Positions 56,045 to 64,000 of a DNA stretch of 64,000 bases are shown here, piece by piece. The DNA is taken from positions 15,757,561-15,821,560 of the forward strand of contig NC_133658.1 in the NCBI RefSeq assembly GCF_037893015.1, given 5' to 3'. Source of the DNA: Macrotis lagotis (Eukaryota; Chordata; Mammalia; Peramelemorphia; Peramelidae). Under the pieces are notes generated by a model that saw only the letters and a list, made by a program, of their open reading frames with translations, did no database searches and had not been told where the DNA came from. Both the position numbers and the translations under genes were made by a program. The first letter of the stretch is position 1; every line of letters starts with the position of its first letter.

Positions 56045-56515
56045 ACATTTTCGAGATTATCTGTGGCCATTGTCTTTATTTGACAAAGGAGGAAACTGAG
56101 GCCTAGGTTTGATAAGTCTGTCTATCTACTTGATAACAGAGTTAATATTTGAAAGACCTCTAATTTGGAAAAAAAATGGAGATCACCTTATTGATTCATA
56201 ACCAAACAGCAATCCAATCTCGAAATTCAAAAAGAAAAAGAAAAAAAATCAAACCCTAAGAGATAAACATGAAAACAACAACCAAAAAAAATTATTCCAG
56301 TGTCATCTTGAAAAAAAAAATAAAGTGGTGCATAGAGCCCTTGGGTGAGGAATTTCCGTTGCTATAGTGTGATATTTTTGCAATTTTTATCTTATTAAAT
56401 TGCCTACAGCAATGAGACATTAAAAGATTTTACCAAGGTCAAATCACCAGGAAATGTAAATAGCAACACTTGAACTCAGAATTTCCTAACTCTAAGGGTC
56501 TATCTAGTCCATGTG
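56045..56515 (-). repeat. Two MIR fragments
   Basis: 56045-56170: TTTATTTGACAAAGGAGGAAACTGAGGCCTAG. 56400-56515: TTTACCAAGGTCAAATCACCAGG, ACACTTGAACTCAGAATTTCC. A-rich unique spacer lies between them. Confidence 0.6.
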
Positions 56516-57289
56516 AGTGCTTCTCTACAGATAAAATAATTCCAAAATGATTATGATTCTTCTTGTAATAAACATAAGTATTCATATAGTTTGACATTTG
56601 TTTTAGTAAAAGATAAGGTGGAGGGTGGCAGAGTTAAGATGGTGGCATCAAGGCAGCATTTTCCCAGGAATTCTTTCCCCCCAAAAGTCCAAAAGCCATC
56701 ACATCATGACTCTAGCCAAAATTTAGAGGGGCAGAAACCACAAAAAGACTGAATGCTACATTTTCCCAGTCCAAGATAACTTAGAAGTTCTGCTGGAAAG
56801 GTGTGTCTCAACAGGACCAGGAGCTGGAAAAAAGCCCTGGTTGCAGCACAGCCCAGGAACAGCTAGAAGGGGTGGTGAGAGAACTCTGCTACACCAGAAT
56901 GAGTATGGAGTGAGGAACAGTGAGGAACACTGGTCGCAGAACCTGCAGTGAGAATCGGGGGAAATCAGCCTGCACCTCCAGAGCACAGCCCACCGATGGT
57001 AAGGGGGTCAGGGGAGACTGCAGAAATCTCTTTGCTCTCCCTGGGGCAGAGTCTGCTGTTTTCCCACACTCAGATCCAGCTTGCAGTTTGGGCTTCCATA
57101 GTAAGAGAGTTGAGCTGGATCCCTCCTCACAGCTCCAGGGTGGAGGGAAGTGCTGTAGTCAACTACTTATCAAAGTACAGGCAAGAAAGCACAAGACCTT
57201 GGAAGAATAAAGGCCCCAGTGGGGTGTCCCCCCCCCAAAAAAAAACCCAAGTCCTTGTAAATGTGGTAAATTAGTCTTGGACTGAAGAA

Positions 57290-58470
57290 ATGAGTAAACA
57301 ACAGAAAAAGAAGAATCTGACCATAGAGAATTACTTTGGTCCCATGGAAGATCAAAACACATACTCAGATGACCACAAAATTGAAGCTTCTTTATCCAAA
57401 GCTTCCAAAAGAAATAGAAAAATGTCTCAGATAATGGATGAGCTCAAAAAAGACTTTGAAAAGCAATTAAGGGAGGTGGAGGAAAAATTAGGAGGAGAAA
57501 TGAGAGGGATGCAGAAAAATCATGAAAACCAAATCAACAGCTTGGTGAAAGAAATACCAAAAAATAACCAAAGAAAATAATATGTTAAAAACCAGTTTAG
57601 GCCTAATGGAAAAAAGCAAAACAAAAGGTGAGGAGACAAATGCCTTAAAAAGCAGAACTGGCCAGCTGGAAAAGGAGATAAAAAACTCTCTAAAGAAAAT
57701 AACTTTTTCAAATGCATGATGGAACTAAATCAAGCTGATGGCTTTGCAAGAAATCAGGAAGAAATAAAACTCTTCCAAATAACTCAAAAATTTAGAAGAA
57801 AATGTGAAATATCTTATTGGAAAAACAACCGACCTCGAAAACAGATCCAGAAGAAATAATTTAAAAATTACTGGGTTACCTGAAAGCCAAGATCAGGAAA
57901 AGAGCCTAGACTTCCTTTTTCAAGAAATACTAGAAGCAGAGAGTAAAATAGAAACTGAGGGAAGTTACTGGTCACCTCTGAAAGAGATCCCAAAAGAAAA
58001 ACTTCCAGGAATATTATAGCCATATTCCAAAACTCCTAAATCAAAGAGAAAATTCTAAAAGCTGCCATAAACAATTCAACTACAGAGGCTCCATAGTCAG
58101 GATTAAACAGAATCTGGCAACATCTACATTAATGGCTCATAGGGACTGGAATATGATATTACAAAAGGCAAAAGATCTTGGTTTCCAACCGAGAATCAGC
58201 TATCCAGCAAAACTGAACATCTTCTTTCAGGGGAAAAGATGGAATTTCAATGAAACAGGGGACTTTCAAATTATCCTATTGGAACAACCAGAGCTGAACA
58301 GAAAGTTTGATCTCCAAGTACAGGACTCTGGTGAACCATGGGGGGGGGGGGGGCGGTGGATGAGAAGGACTAACTATGAGCAACTTAATGATATTGAACT
58401 GTTTGGACTCCTGCATGGGAAGAAGATATTGATAACTCAAATGAACGTTCTCATTTATAAGAGCTGTTAG
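57290..58470 (+). pseudogene. L1-type ORF1 (RNA-binding protein) with few breaks
   Basis: Starts at ATG 57290 (MSKQQKKKNLTIENYFGPME). 57400-57720 is a Lys/Glu/Leu-rich coiled-coil-like segment (MDELKKDFEKQLREVEEKLG). At about 57830, NRSRRNNLKITGLPE marks the entry to the RNA-recognition domain typical of L1 ORF1p. At about 58132-58230, RDWNMILQKAKDLGFQPRIS then YPAKLNIFFQGK is the C-terminal domain (human L1: MKEKNLQPRLLYPARISF). About 390 codons of space, near or slightly above usual ORF1p length (~340). A frame change near 57565, a stop near 57719 and further changes near 57780 and 58016 break it; a run of 12 Gs near 58340 may be slippage. It binds RNA in live elements; this one cannot be translated whole. 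Confidence 0.82.
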
Positions 58471-59065
58471 AAGGAGCATATACAGACAGGACATAGAAAG
58501 GAGTGGAATATAGTGGTATAATATAGTAAAAAGACAAAGTGAATGGGTGATAAAGGAAAGTAGTGAGAGTAAGTGAAAGGAGATGAAGAAGAAGTTAAGA
58601 AATTTCACAAGAGTCAATAAGATTCTTTTTCAATGGAGTGAAAAGGGGGAAGGCAAAAGGGAATGAGTGAGCCTTCATTCTCATCAGAAATGGTTCAGAG
58701 AGGAAATAACATACATGCTTAATAGGGAGAGGAAATCTATCTTACCCTAGAGAAAAGTGAGAAGAAAGGGAAGGGATAAGGGGGAATGGGGGAGGGGAAG
58801 GGGGAAATAGGTGATAGAAGAGAGGGAAGATTGAGGAAGAGGGTACTCAGATACAAGGCACTTTTGGACAAGGACATGGTGAAAGGAGAGGGAGAATAGA
58901 ATAAATAAGAGTGGGGAGCAATAGAGTGGAGGGGAATACATCTAGTAATAGCAACTGTGGGGAAAATATTGAAGCAACTTCTCTGGTGGACCTATGATAA
59001 AGAAAGCAATTCACCCCAGAGACACAGAGACAGAGCCCTTGAAATTTTAACACAGACTGAAGTAC

Positions 59066-59067
<2 letters not shown>

Positions 59068-59125
<58 letters not shown>
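59068..59125. repeat. (CT)n microsatellite
   Basis: About 29 CT units within the 3' region of the half-L1-like element. Confidence 0.98.
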
Positions 59126-59128
<3 letters not shown>

Positions 59129-59243
59129 TGAGATTTCTCATCTTCTTGGGGGGAGGGGTTTTTATGTTTACTCTTTTAACACAATTATTGTAATAATAGT
59201 AATAATAAATTAAAGTTCACTTACAAAAAACTGAAGAAGGAGG

Positions 59244-59244
<1 letters not shown>

Positions 59245-59290
<46 letters not shown>
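59245..59290. repeat. (GA)n microsatellite
   Basis: About 22 GA units, 120 bp right of the CT tract and complementary to it. Confidence 0.98.
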
Positions 59291-59293
<3 letters not shown>

Positions 59294-59430
59294 AACAGAG
59301 AAAGCATGCAGATCTCACCACATATCCATGGCTGCTTCCCTGACATATTTAGGATGCCCTTCAAATGGAAGCACCATGAATGGCTAACATCTGACAGTCT
59401 TTGTTTTGAAAGACATTATAATATTCATTG

Positions 59431-59513
59431 TTATCTCATTCTAATCAAAAGAATAATACACATATTCTCTCACTAAGCTCCTATATGTCATAAATAGCCA
59501 AATGCCATTTTTT
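59431..59513 (+). repeat. Left arm of an 82 bp inverted repeat
   Basis: Exact reverse complement of 60520-60601 except for about five positions (about 94%). Begins TTATCTCATTCTAATCAAAAG. The loop is about 1.0 kb. Confidence 0.95.
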
Positions 59514-60446
59514 TCTTCAATTATATCTAGAGAAGTTCTCAAATTCTTTCCTTTTGCCCCAGTAATAAGGATTTGGCCTTTCCTTAAGAGGTCATCATTA
59601 CTCACTTGAAGGTAATAATATCTAGTTTGGACTCACTGTTTCCTATGCACTCCTCACCAACCACAAAACTATCAAAATACACTTCCTAAATCACACTTCT
59701 TCCTTTGTCACTATGTTTCACTCTCTTGCTAGTAGGCTTAAGACAAAGATTCTTAACCTGGGATCCATGGATTTTAAGGATCCTTTCCTTGTATTCTTTG
59801 TTCCTTCCTTCCCCTAATTCCCTCCACCCTTTTTTGTTTCTTCTTTTTTTCTTCTTCCTTCCTTCAAGCTTTTTATTCAAGAAAAAGAAAACTCAAGTCT
59901 TAATCTTGTCACAGTATAATAGTTTCTTTCAAAGAAGATCCATTAAGCATGGATTTGATTATTTTAAATCAAAAAGAGTTACCTGAACAAATTTCCCCCT
60001 CCATTTCTTTTGCTCAAAGCACCTTTGACTGCCAGAGAAAATCTTAGAAGACAGTTGTGACTAGGGACTGAAAGGATGATTTCCGAGCAGGAGAATTTAC
60101 TTCTCTTCTCAATTCAATCCTTCTTTGTTCACTCAGTGGAAACTAGTTGTCCAAATTCTATTGAATTTGTTCACTTTCTTTATACTTTTATAAAACAGAA
60201 AGAATAATTAAAAAATATTTCATCCATCCTGTTTTCTTCTTTATCCATGTCAGTGTTTGTAATAGAATTAACTAGAATGCAGAAGAGAATAATAAAACAA
60301 GGGATATTTAATGATTAAAGAGGGAACATTTCAAAGCAAATTACTTAACTTCTCTCTAGTGGCTAGTGGAAAGTGCTCATTTTTAATTGAATATGTGCAT
60401 TCCCTAGAAAGTCTTTTTTGGCAAACTAAAGACCTAAATTGTGCTA
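59514..60446. other. intergenic loop, no gene seen
   Basis: Pyrimidine-rich patch at 59790-59880 (CTTCCTTCC, TTTCTTC). The frames there are low complexity. Confidence 0.4.
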
Positions 60447-60507
60447 GAGAGTTAGAGAGACAAAGAGTGGCAAGTACAGTCACTTAAATAGAGAGACAGA
60501 ATGAAGG
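60447..60507 (+). repeat. Direct repeat R4, copy 1
   Basis: GAGTTAGAGAGACAAAGAGTGGCAAGTACAGTCACTTAAATAGAGA matches 61522-61580 at about 85%. Sits just left of the inverted-repeat arm. Confidence 0.85.
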
Positions 60508-60519
60508 AAGGAGAATGAG

Positions 60520-60601
60520 AAAAATGGCATTTGTATATTTGTGACATATAAGAGCTTAGTGAGAGAATATGTGTATTATTCTTTTGATTAGAATGAGGTA
60601 A
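60520..60601 (-). repeat. Right arm of an 82 bp inverted repeat
   Basis: Partner of 59431-59513, in opposite orientation. Confidence 0.95.
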
Positions 60602-61091
60602 CCAACCTTTCAAACTTACTTTTCTAGTTTTATTACACATAAGTTTCCCCCACCACACTTTTTGGTGAAATCAAATTGGCTTCCTGATTTTCTAACTAAT
60701 GATATACTATATTATCAAATTCTTATCTGGACAGGCTAAATCTTGATCTTCCCCTTCTCCACTGATGAAACCTAAATGTCTTCTCCATGGACATGCAGAT
60801 AATTGGCTGGAGTTCTCCAAATGCCCTTGATTTTGAAATTGAAGGCTTCTGAGAGCAAACCAAGATGGTCACAATAGTGTAACCCATGTGTAAAGGCAGA
60901 GGACTTTGGGGCATTCAATGTCAGATCCTCTTGGCATGGAATAGAATGTCAGTTAAGAACAGAAAACAGTCAATGCCTTCAAATCAGAACCCGAGGATGA
61001 AATCATACTTGTAGCACTAACAGATGAGAACAAGGGATACGATCAGATTGACGGAAGAAGAGACCTTTGGTAAGATAGCCTGATCCCCCTG
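60602..61091. other. intergenic, no gene seen
   Basis: Unique. The minus-strand frame at 60723-60914 has no recognised motif. Confidence 0.4.
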
Positions 61092-61408
61092 CATACCTTA
61101 TGTCATTCTCTCAAGAAAAAGGACTGACTTTCATGTACCTTTCTGACTTCATTTTTTTCTCCTCCTTATTAAAGGTTAGGAGAATAAGTGGAGAAGAAAA
61201 AAGCTGATTTTATCTCTTCTTGATTGATCAAGTGAACAGCATTTGGTTCAATTATTTTCCTGATTAAAGAGTTTCATTGGCCACTATTAGATGGTACTTA
61301 AAAACATTAATAGTAAACAACCCAAAATGCCTGGGTTATTGAATGTACATGATTGTTAAGTGAGAGAGGGGAACCATTCTTAAGAGTATAGTAGACATTT
61401 AATTCCTC
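61092..61408 (+). repeat. Unnamed dispersed repeat R3, copy 2
   Basis: Partner of 54436-54752; see that entry. Confidence 0.85.
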
Positions 61409-61521
61409 ATTGAAAATTGGAGGTAGGGACTGCAGCCAATGTAATAATGGAAAGCTAATGCTTTCACACATTTTTCAGAATGAATAGTAATACTGATCAT
61501 GCCACATAGACACAGCTGGAA

Positions 61522-61760
61522 AATTAGAGACACAGAGAGTGGCAAGGACAGTCACTTGAATAGAGACAGAAATAAAGGAGGAGAGTGAGAAAGTAAGAGA
61601 GGGATAGAAGCAGAAGGAAAAAAAGGAAGGAGATAAAAAAGAGGAAGACATGAAAGAGGATGGACAGATGGGGAGATGGAGACATTTTGAGAAGCAAAAG
61701 AGGAAAAACAAAGAGAAAGAGAAGGTGAGACACAGGAAGAGGTAGAGATAGAGATACAGA
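61522..61760 (+). repeat. Direct repeat R4, copy 2, then purine-rich tract
   Basis: 61522-61580 matches 60447-60507. It then runs into an imperfect (GA)n/GGAAG tract to about 61760, whose antisense gives Ser/Phe/Leu-rich spurious frames. Confidence 0.8.
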
Positions 61761-62174
61761 GAGAGATCCGTAAGAAAAATAATATCATCCCAAGGTCCAG
61801 GGGATTTGAAATCACTGTATTAGCTGTGGTATTGACTGTCCCTGCCAACTGCCTTGGGGGGGGGGGGTGAATTGCCAAAGGTTTGGTATTGCTACTAGCT
61901 CTCCCTACTACTAGAATATTTTTCACAACAAACACAGACCCTATTGCACAGTTCAAAGCTAAGAGGCTTGAACGTATAAATGCACTTCCTCCTTACAGAA
62001 ATTTTTATAGAACATTGGATGTATTTATTTTCTTTGCTGGTAGTTGAATTGTAAAGATTTTCATTTCTTTTTTTCTTTTCTGTCCATTGTTAGAGAACCT
62101 GGGAGAGGATTTGGGCAAGATGTAATTGGAAATGAAAGTGATTCAAAAACAAAATACACATTCATGCAAATACA
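61761..62174. other. intergenic, no gene seen
   Basis: Contains a G-run of 11 at about 61857-61867. No gene or named repeat. Confidence 0.4.
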
Positions 62175-62179
62175 TCCAT

Positions 62180-62235
<56 letters not shown>

Positions 62236-62237
62236 AT
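62175..62237. repeat. (TA)n microsatellite
   Basis: TATATATG and CATATA variants around a long TA run. Confidence 0.97.
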
Positions 62238-62805
62238 GAAAGTTATATAAAATCCTTTTTGAAGTCCAAGGGAGATTATTGGTCAAAGCAGGGAATGAGG
62301 AAAGAGGAAGGGGAAGGATGGACCAGGTTAGGATGAATAATTCCAGTCATAAGAAACTCTGTAAGTAAAGGCAGTGCTTTTGGAAAATATAGCATGTGTC
62401 TGAAGAAAGGCCTAAATCCAACTTAGTCAAAACATGGTATGAGGAATTGATTAATATGAGAGGAAGCTGACAATTTAGACAAGTGTCATTTCATGGAGTC
62501 CCTGGGTTTCCAAGGAAAGGAATTGAGTTTTGAAAGTAATCCAGTTGAGACTCACTAAAGCTTAATTTTTAATCATCAATGATGTTGATGATGTTGGGGA
62601 CTGGTGCAATAACTAGATTTATAGTATAAGGATTAATATGATAAAGATCTGATAATGTATAACAAAGAGGACAGAATTATTAGGTCAGAAGGCGCATTAA
62701 GAACCCATTGAAATTGTCTGGAAAAATAAGAATTAATCCTTGTCCTGGGATGGGGGATATTAAAAATATTGAAGAAAGTACGGGAGGAAGAAGGGTGGTC
62801 TTTAT
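62238..62805. other. intergenic, no gene seen
   Basis: Unique purine-rich spacer; nothing recognised. Confidence 0.4.
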
Positions 62806-62945
62806 TTTATATGTGCATATATATAAATATATATATACATATATAATACATATATATAAATGTGTATAAGTATAAAAATATATGTATGCATAAATAAATC
62901 TGCATATGATTATATATGTCTACACATGCATACATATGTGTATAA
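62806..62945. repeat. AT-rich TATATA/CATACATA tract
   Basis: Compound low-complexity run of ATATATAAAT, TACATATAT and ATACATATG units. Confidence 0.9.
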
Positions 62946-63635
62946 ATCAATCTACTCCTGCAGTGCTTCAGAGAGATTGTGACCGAAATGCTGAGAGAAG
63001 ATTTGCATGTTAGTCAAAGAGGGTAGTTAGGCAACAGTACTGTGTCAACTATTTTAGAGAAAGTAATTGAAAATTATAGGCCCCTCTTTCCCACCATGAG
63101 AGAGGTGTGCCATTTTGTTAAGATAGCTTAATAAAAACAATTTTAATCACTCTAAAAAAAAGAAACTTATACGTGATCTTGGAAATACCTTTAAAAAGAA
63201 AAATTTAAAAAGAATTGCCAAATTCATTTTGCCTAAGTCCAATGAATTCAAGCTATGTATAAGTAATCATTTTCTTCATCATGATTAAACATGAAATGTT
63301 TATTTTTTTTTTCTTTTTTACTACTGTTGGAACAGAGTGTGTGAGTAGGGAACCAGCTGCCATCCATGCCAAGTTCATTTCTTATCCAACAAACAAAAAA
63401 TTCTACTCATTACAGTCAAACTAATCTACAATCATTGTTTTATAGATACAATAAGTTGCTCCTAGACTCCCAGGTCTCTGCACAGGTTCTCCCCTATGCT
63501 AGCAACTCATTACTTCGTCAGTTCTTTCTATTTCATAAAACCCAATTCAGCCTCAGTGATTGACTCCTACATGAGACCTTCCCTTACTCCTTCAGTTGAT
63601 AGGATTCTTGTTCCTCTAAATTGACTTTTTATGGC
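62946..63635. other. intergenic, no gene seen
   Basis: No gene recognised. 63440-63620 (CTCCCAGGTCTCTGCACAGGTTCTCCCC, GAGACCTTCCCTTACTCC) is weakly reminiscent of sense L2, but I would not call it. Confidence 0.35.
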
Positions 63636-63740
63636 CTTCTGCATTCATTGCTCAGTCATCTTTTTAGTCATATATGATTCTTCATAAGCCCATTTAGGGT
63701 TTTATTGGAAAAGCTACTGGAGTTGGTTTCCCATCCCTCT
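63636..63740 (-). repeat. MAR1-like CORE-SINE tail, antisense
   Basis: TTGCTCAGTCATCTTTTTAGTCATATATGATTC, then CCATTTAGGGTTTTATTGGAAAAGCTACTGGAGTTGG. Truncated after the tail. Confidence 0.75.
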
Positions 63741-63799
63741 CCCAAAACCTTGTGCATACTTTATATTTAGTTTTTATGTAAACTTCATATCTCCCAACA

Positions 63800-63900
63800 G
63801 GAGACTGGTCACCTGTTTTACTAGTGTTTCTATATCATCAGCATCTTTCAAGAAACCTGGATCATAGTAGGTAGTTAATAAATATCCATTAACGAACTGA
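63800..63900 (+). repeat. L2 LINE 3' end
   Basis: TATCATCAGCATCTTTCAAGAAACCTGGATCATAGTAGGTAGTTAATAAATATCCATTAACGAACTGA. Confidence 0.6.
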
Positions 63901-63924
63901 ATAATATAGAATAGAAAAATCAAA

Positions 63925-64000
63925 TCAAGATCATCTAGGCCACATCAATTTTTTACAGATAAAGAAACTGAGGAATAACTTGTCCAAAATCTTAAAGAAT
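63925..64000 (-). repeat. MIR fragment, cut by window edge
   Basis: GATCATCTAGGCCACATCAATTTTTTACAGATAAAGAAACTGAGG..CTTGTCCAAAATC. Confidence 0.65.

Larger units (their letters stand above)
56622..59215 (+). mobile_element. half-L1-like (HAL1-like) element, copy 2
   Basis: Starts GGTGGCAGAGTTAAGATGGTGGC, an L1-type 5' end. A GC-richer 5' UTR (to about 57289) is followed by ORF1 (57290 to about 58470). The 3' region of about 0.75 kb is purine-rich (GGGAAGGGATAAGGGGGAATGGGGGAGG) and ends in a CT microsatellite and an A/T-rich tail (AATAATAGTAATAATAAATTAAAG). No ORF2 endonuclease or RT is present. The 5' UTR, ORF1 and 3' region all align to 27978-30195, so the ORF2-less structure is a property of the family rather than one deletion. 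Younger than copy 1. Confidence 0.75.

Noticed and set aside
56920-57274. Overlapping 96- and 108-codon frames before ORF1 in copy 2
   Set aside because: Two frames of the same GC-richer 5' UTR; not matched in copy 1.
54436-61408. LTR element bounded by the two 317 bp repeats
   Set aside because: No terminal TG..CA, no primer-binding or polypurine site recognised, and no viral genes between. Left as an unnamed direct repeat.
61552-61956. 134-codon minus-strand open frame
   Set aside because: Driven by the purine-rich tract at 61560-61760; the translation is Ser/Leu/Phe-rich and the other frames are also open.

Overview
The window looks like a repeat-dense, gene-free stretch of a marsupial (metatherian) nuclear genome. 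The main evidence is about a dozen copies of a short tRNA-derived SINE of WSINE1 type. These read G4-C-A/G-GCTAGGTGGC at the head, have a GTTCAAATCC B-box and a TTGCCTTGCAAAA tail, and many carry clear target-site duplications (TSDs). Older marsupial CORE-SINE/MIR copies, L2, L1 and CR1/L3-like LINE fragments, a hAT DNA transposon and long TA, GA and CA microsatellites fill much of the rest. WSINE1-type elements suggest an Australasian marsupial, possibly a dasyurid; this is an inference from memory of the family. I found no intact host protein-coding gene, tRNA, rRNA or CRISPR array. The open frames are short and mostly fall in repeats or microsatellites.

Layout: 0-6.6 kb is AT-rich spacer with MIR/L2 fragments, one WSINE, an inverted pair of ~125 bp repeats and a repeat-free block at 3.6-4.0 kb. 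6.6-12.6 kb is one long, decayed L1 struck by four WSINEs. 13-19.3 kb holds two L1 3' ends, L2 pieces and CORE-SINEs. 19.6-25.4 kb holds a duplicated ~360 bp repeat, a CR1/L3 reverse-transcriptase remnant, a perfect 58 bp palindrome, a hAT transposon with nested SINEs and another L1 3' end. 28-30.3 kb is an L1-related element with ORF1 but no visible ORF2 (half-L1-like). It contains a perfect 60 bp (TC)n/(GA)n palindrome.

34.6-35.3 kb holds the only host-gene-derived sequence I recognise: an intronless, decayed copy of ribulose-5-phosphate 3-epimerase (RPE). 37-40.6 kb holds L1 fragments in opposite orientations and an antisense L2. 40.7-56 kb is spacer with many MIR/CORE-SINE fragments and large simple-sequence tracts, notably a ~480 bp pyrimidine-rich (TCTG)n-like tract. 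56.6-59.2 kb is a second, better preserved half-L1-like element. 59.4-64 kb carries unnamed repeats in direct and inverted copies.

No pathway or operon can be described. What the region shows is layered mobile-element history: ancient L2/MIR/CR1, then hAT and L1/half-L1 elements, then WSINE insertions whose duplications are still near-perfect. The structurally most unusual items are the two perfect palindromes and the 94%-identical inverted repeat at 59.4/60.6 kb. All identifications come from reading the sequence and from memory of the families; no database search was run.
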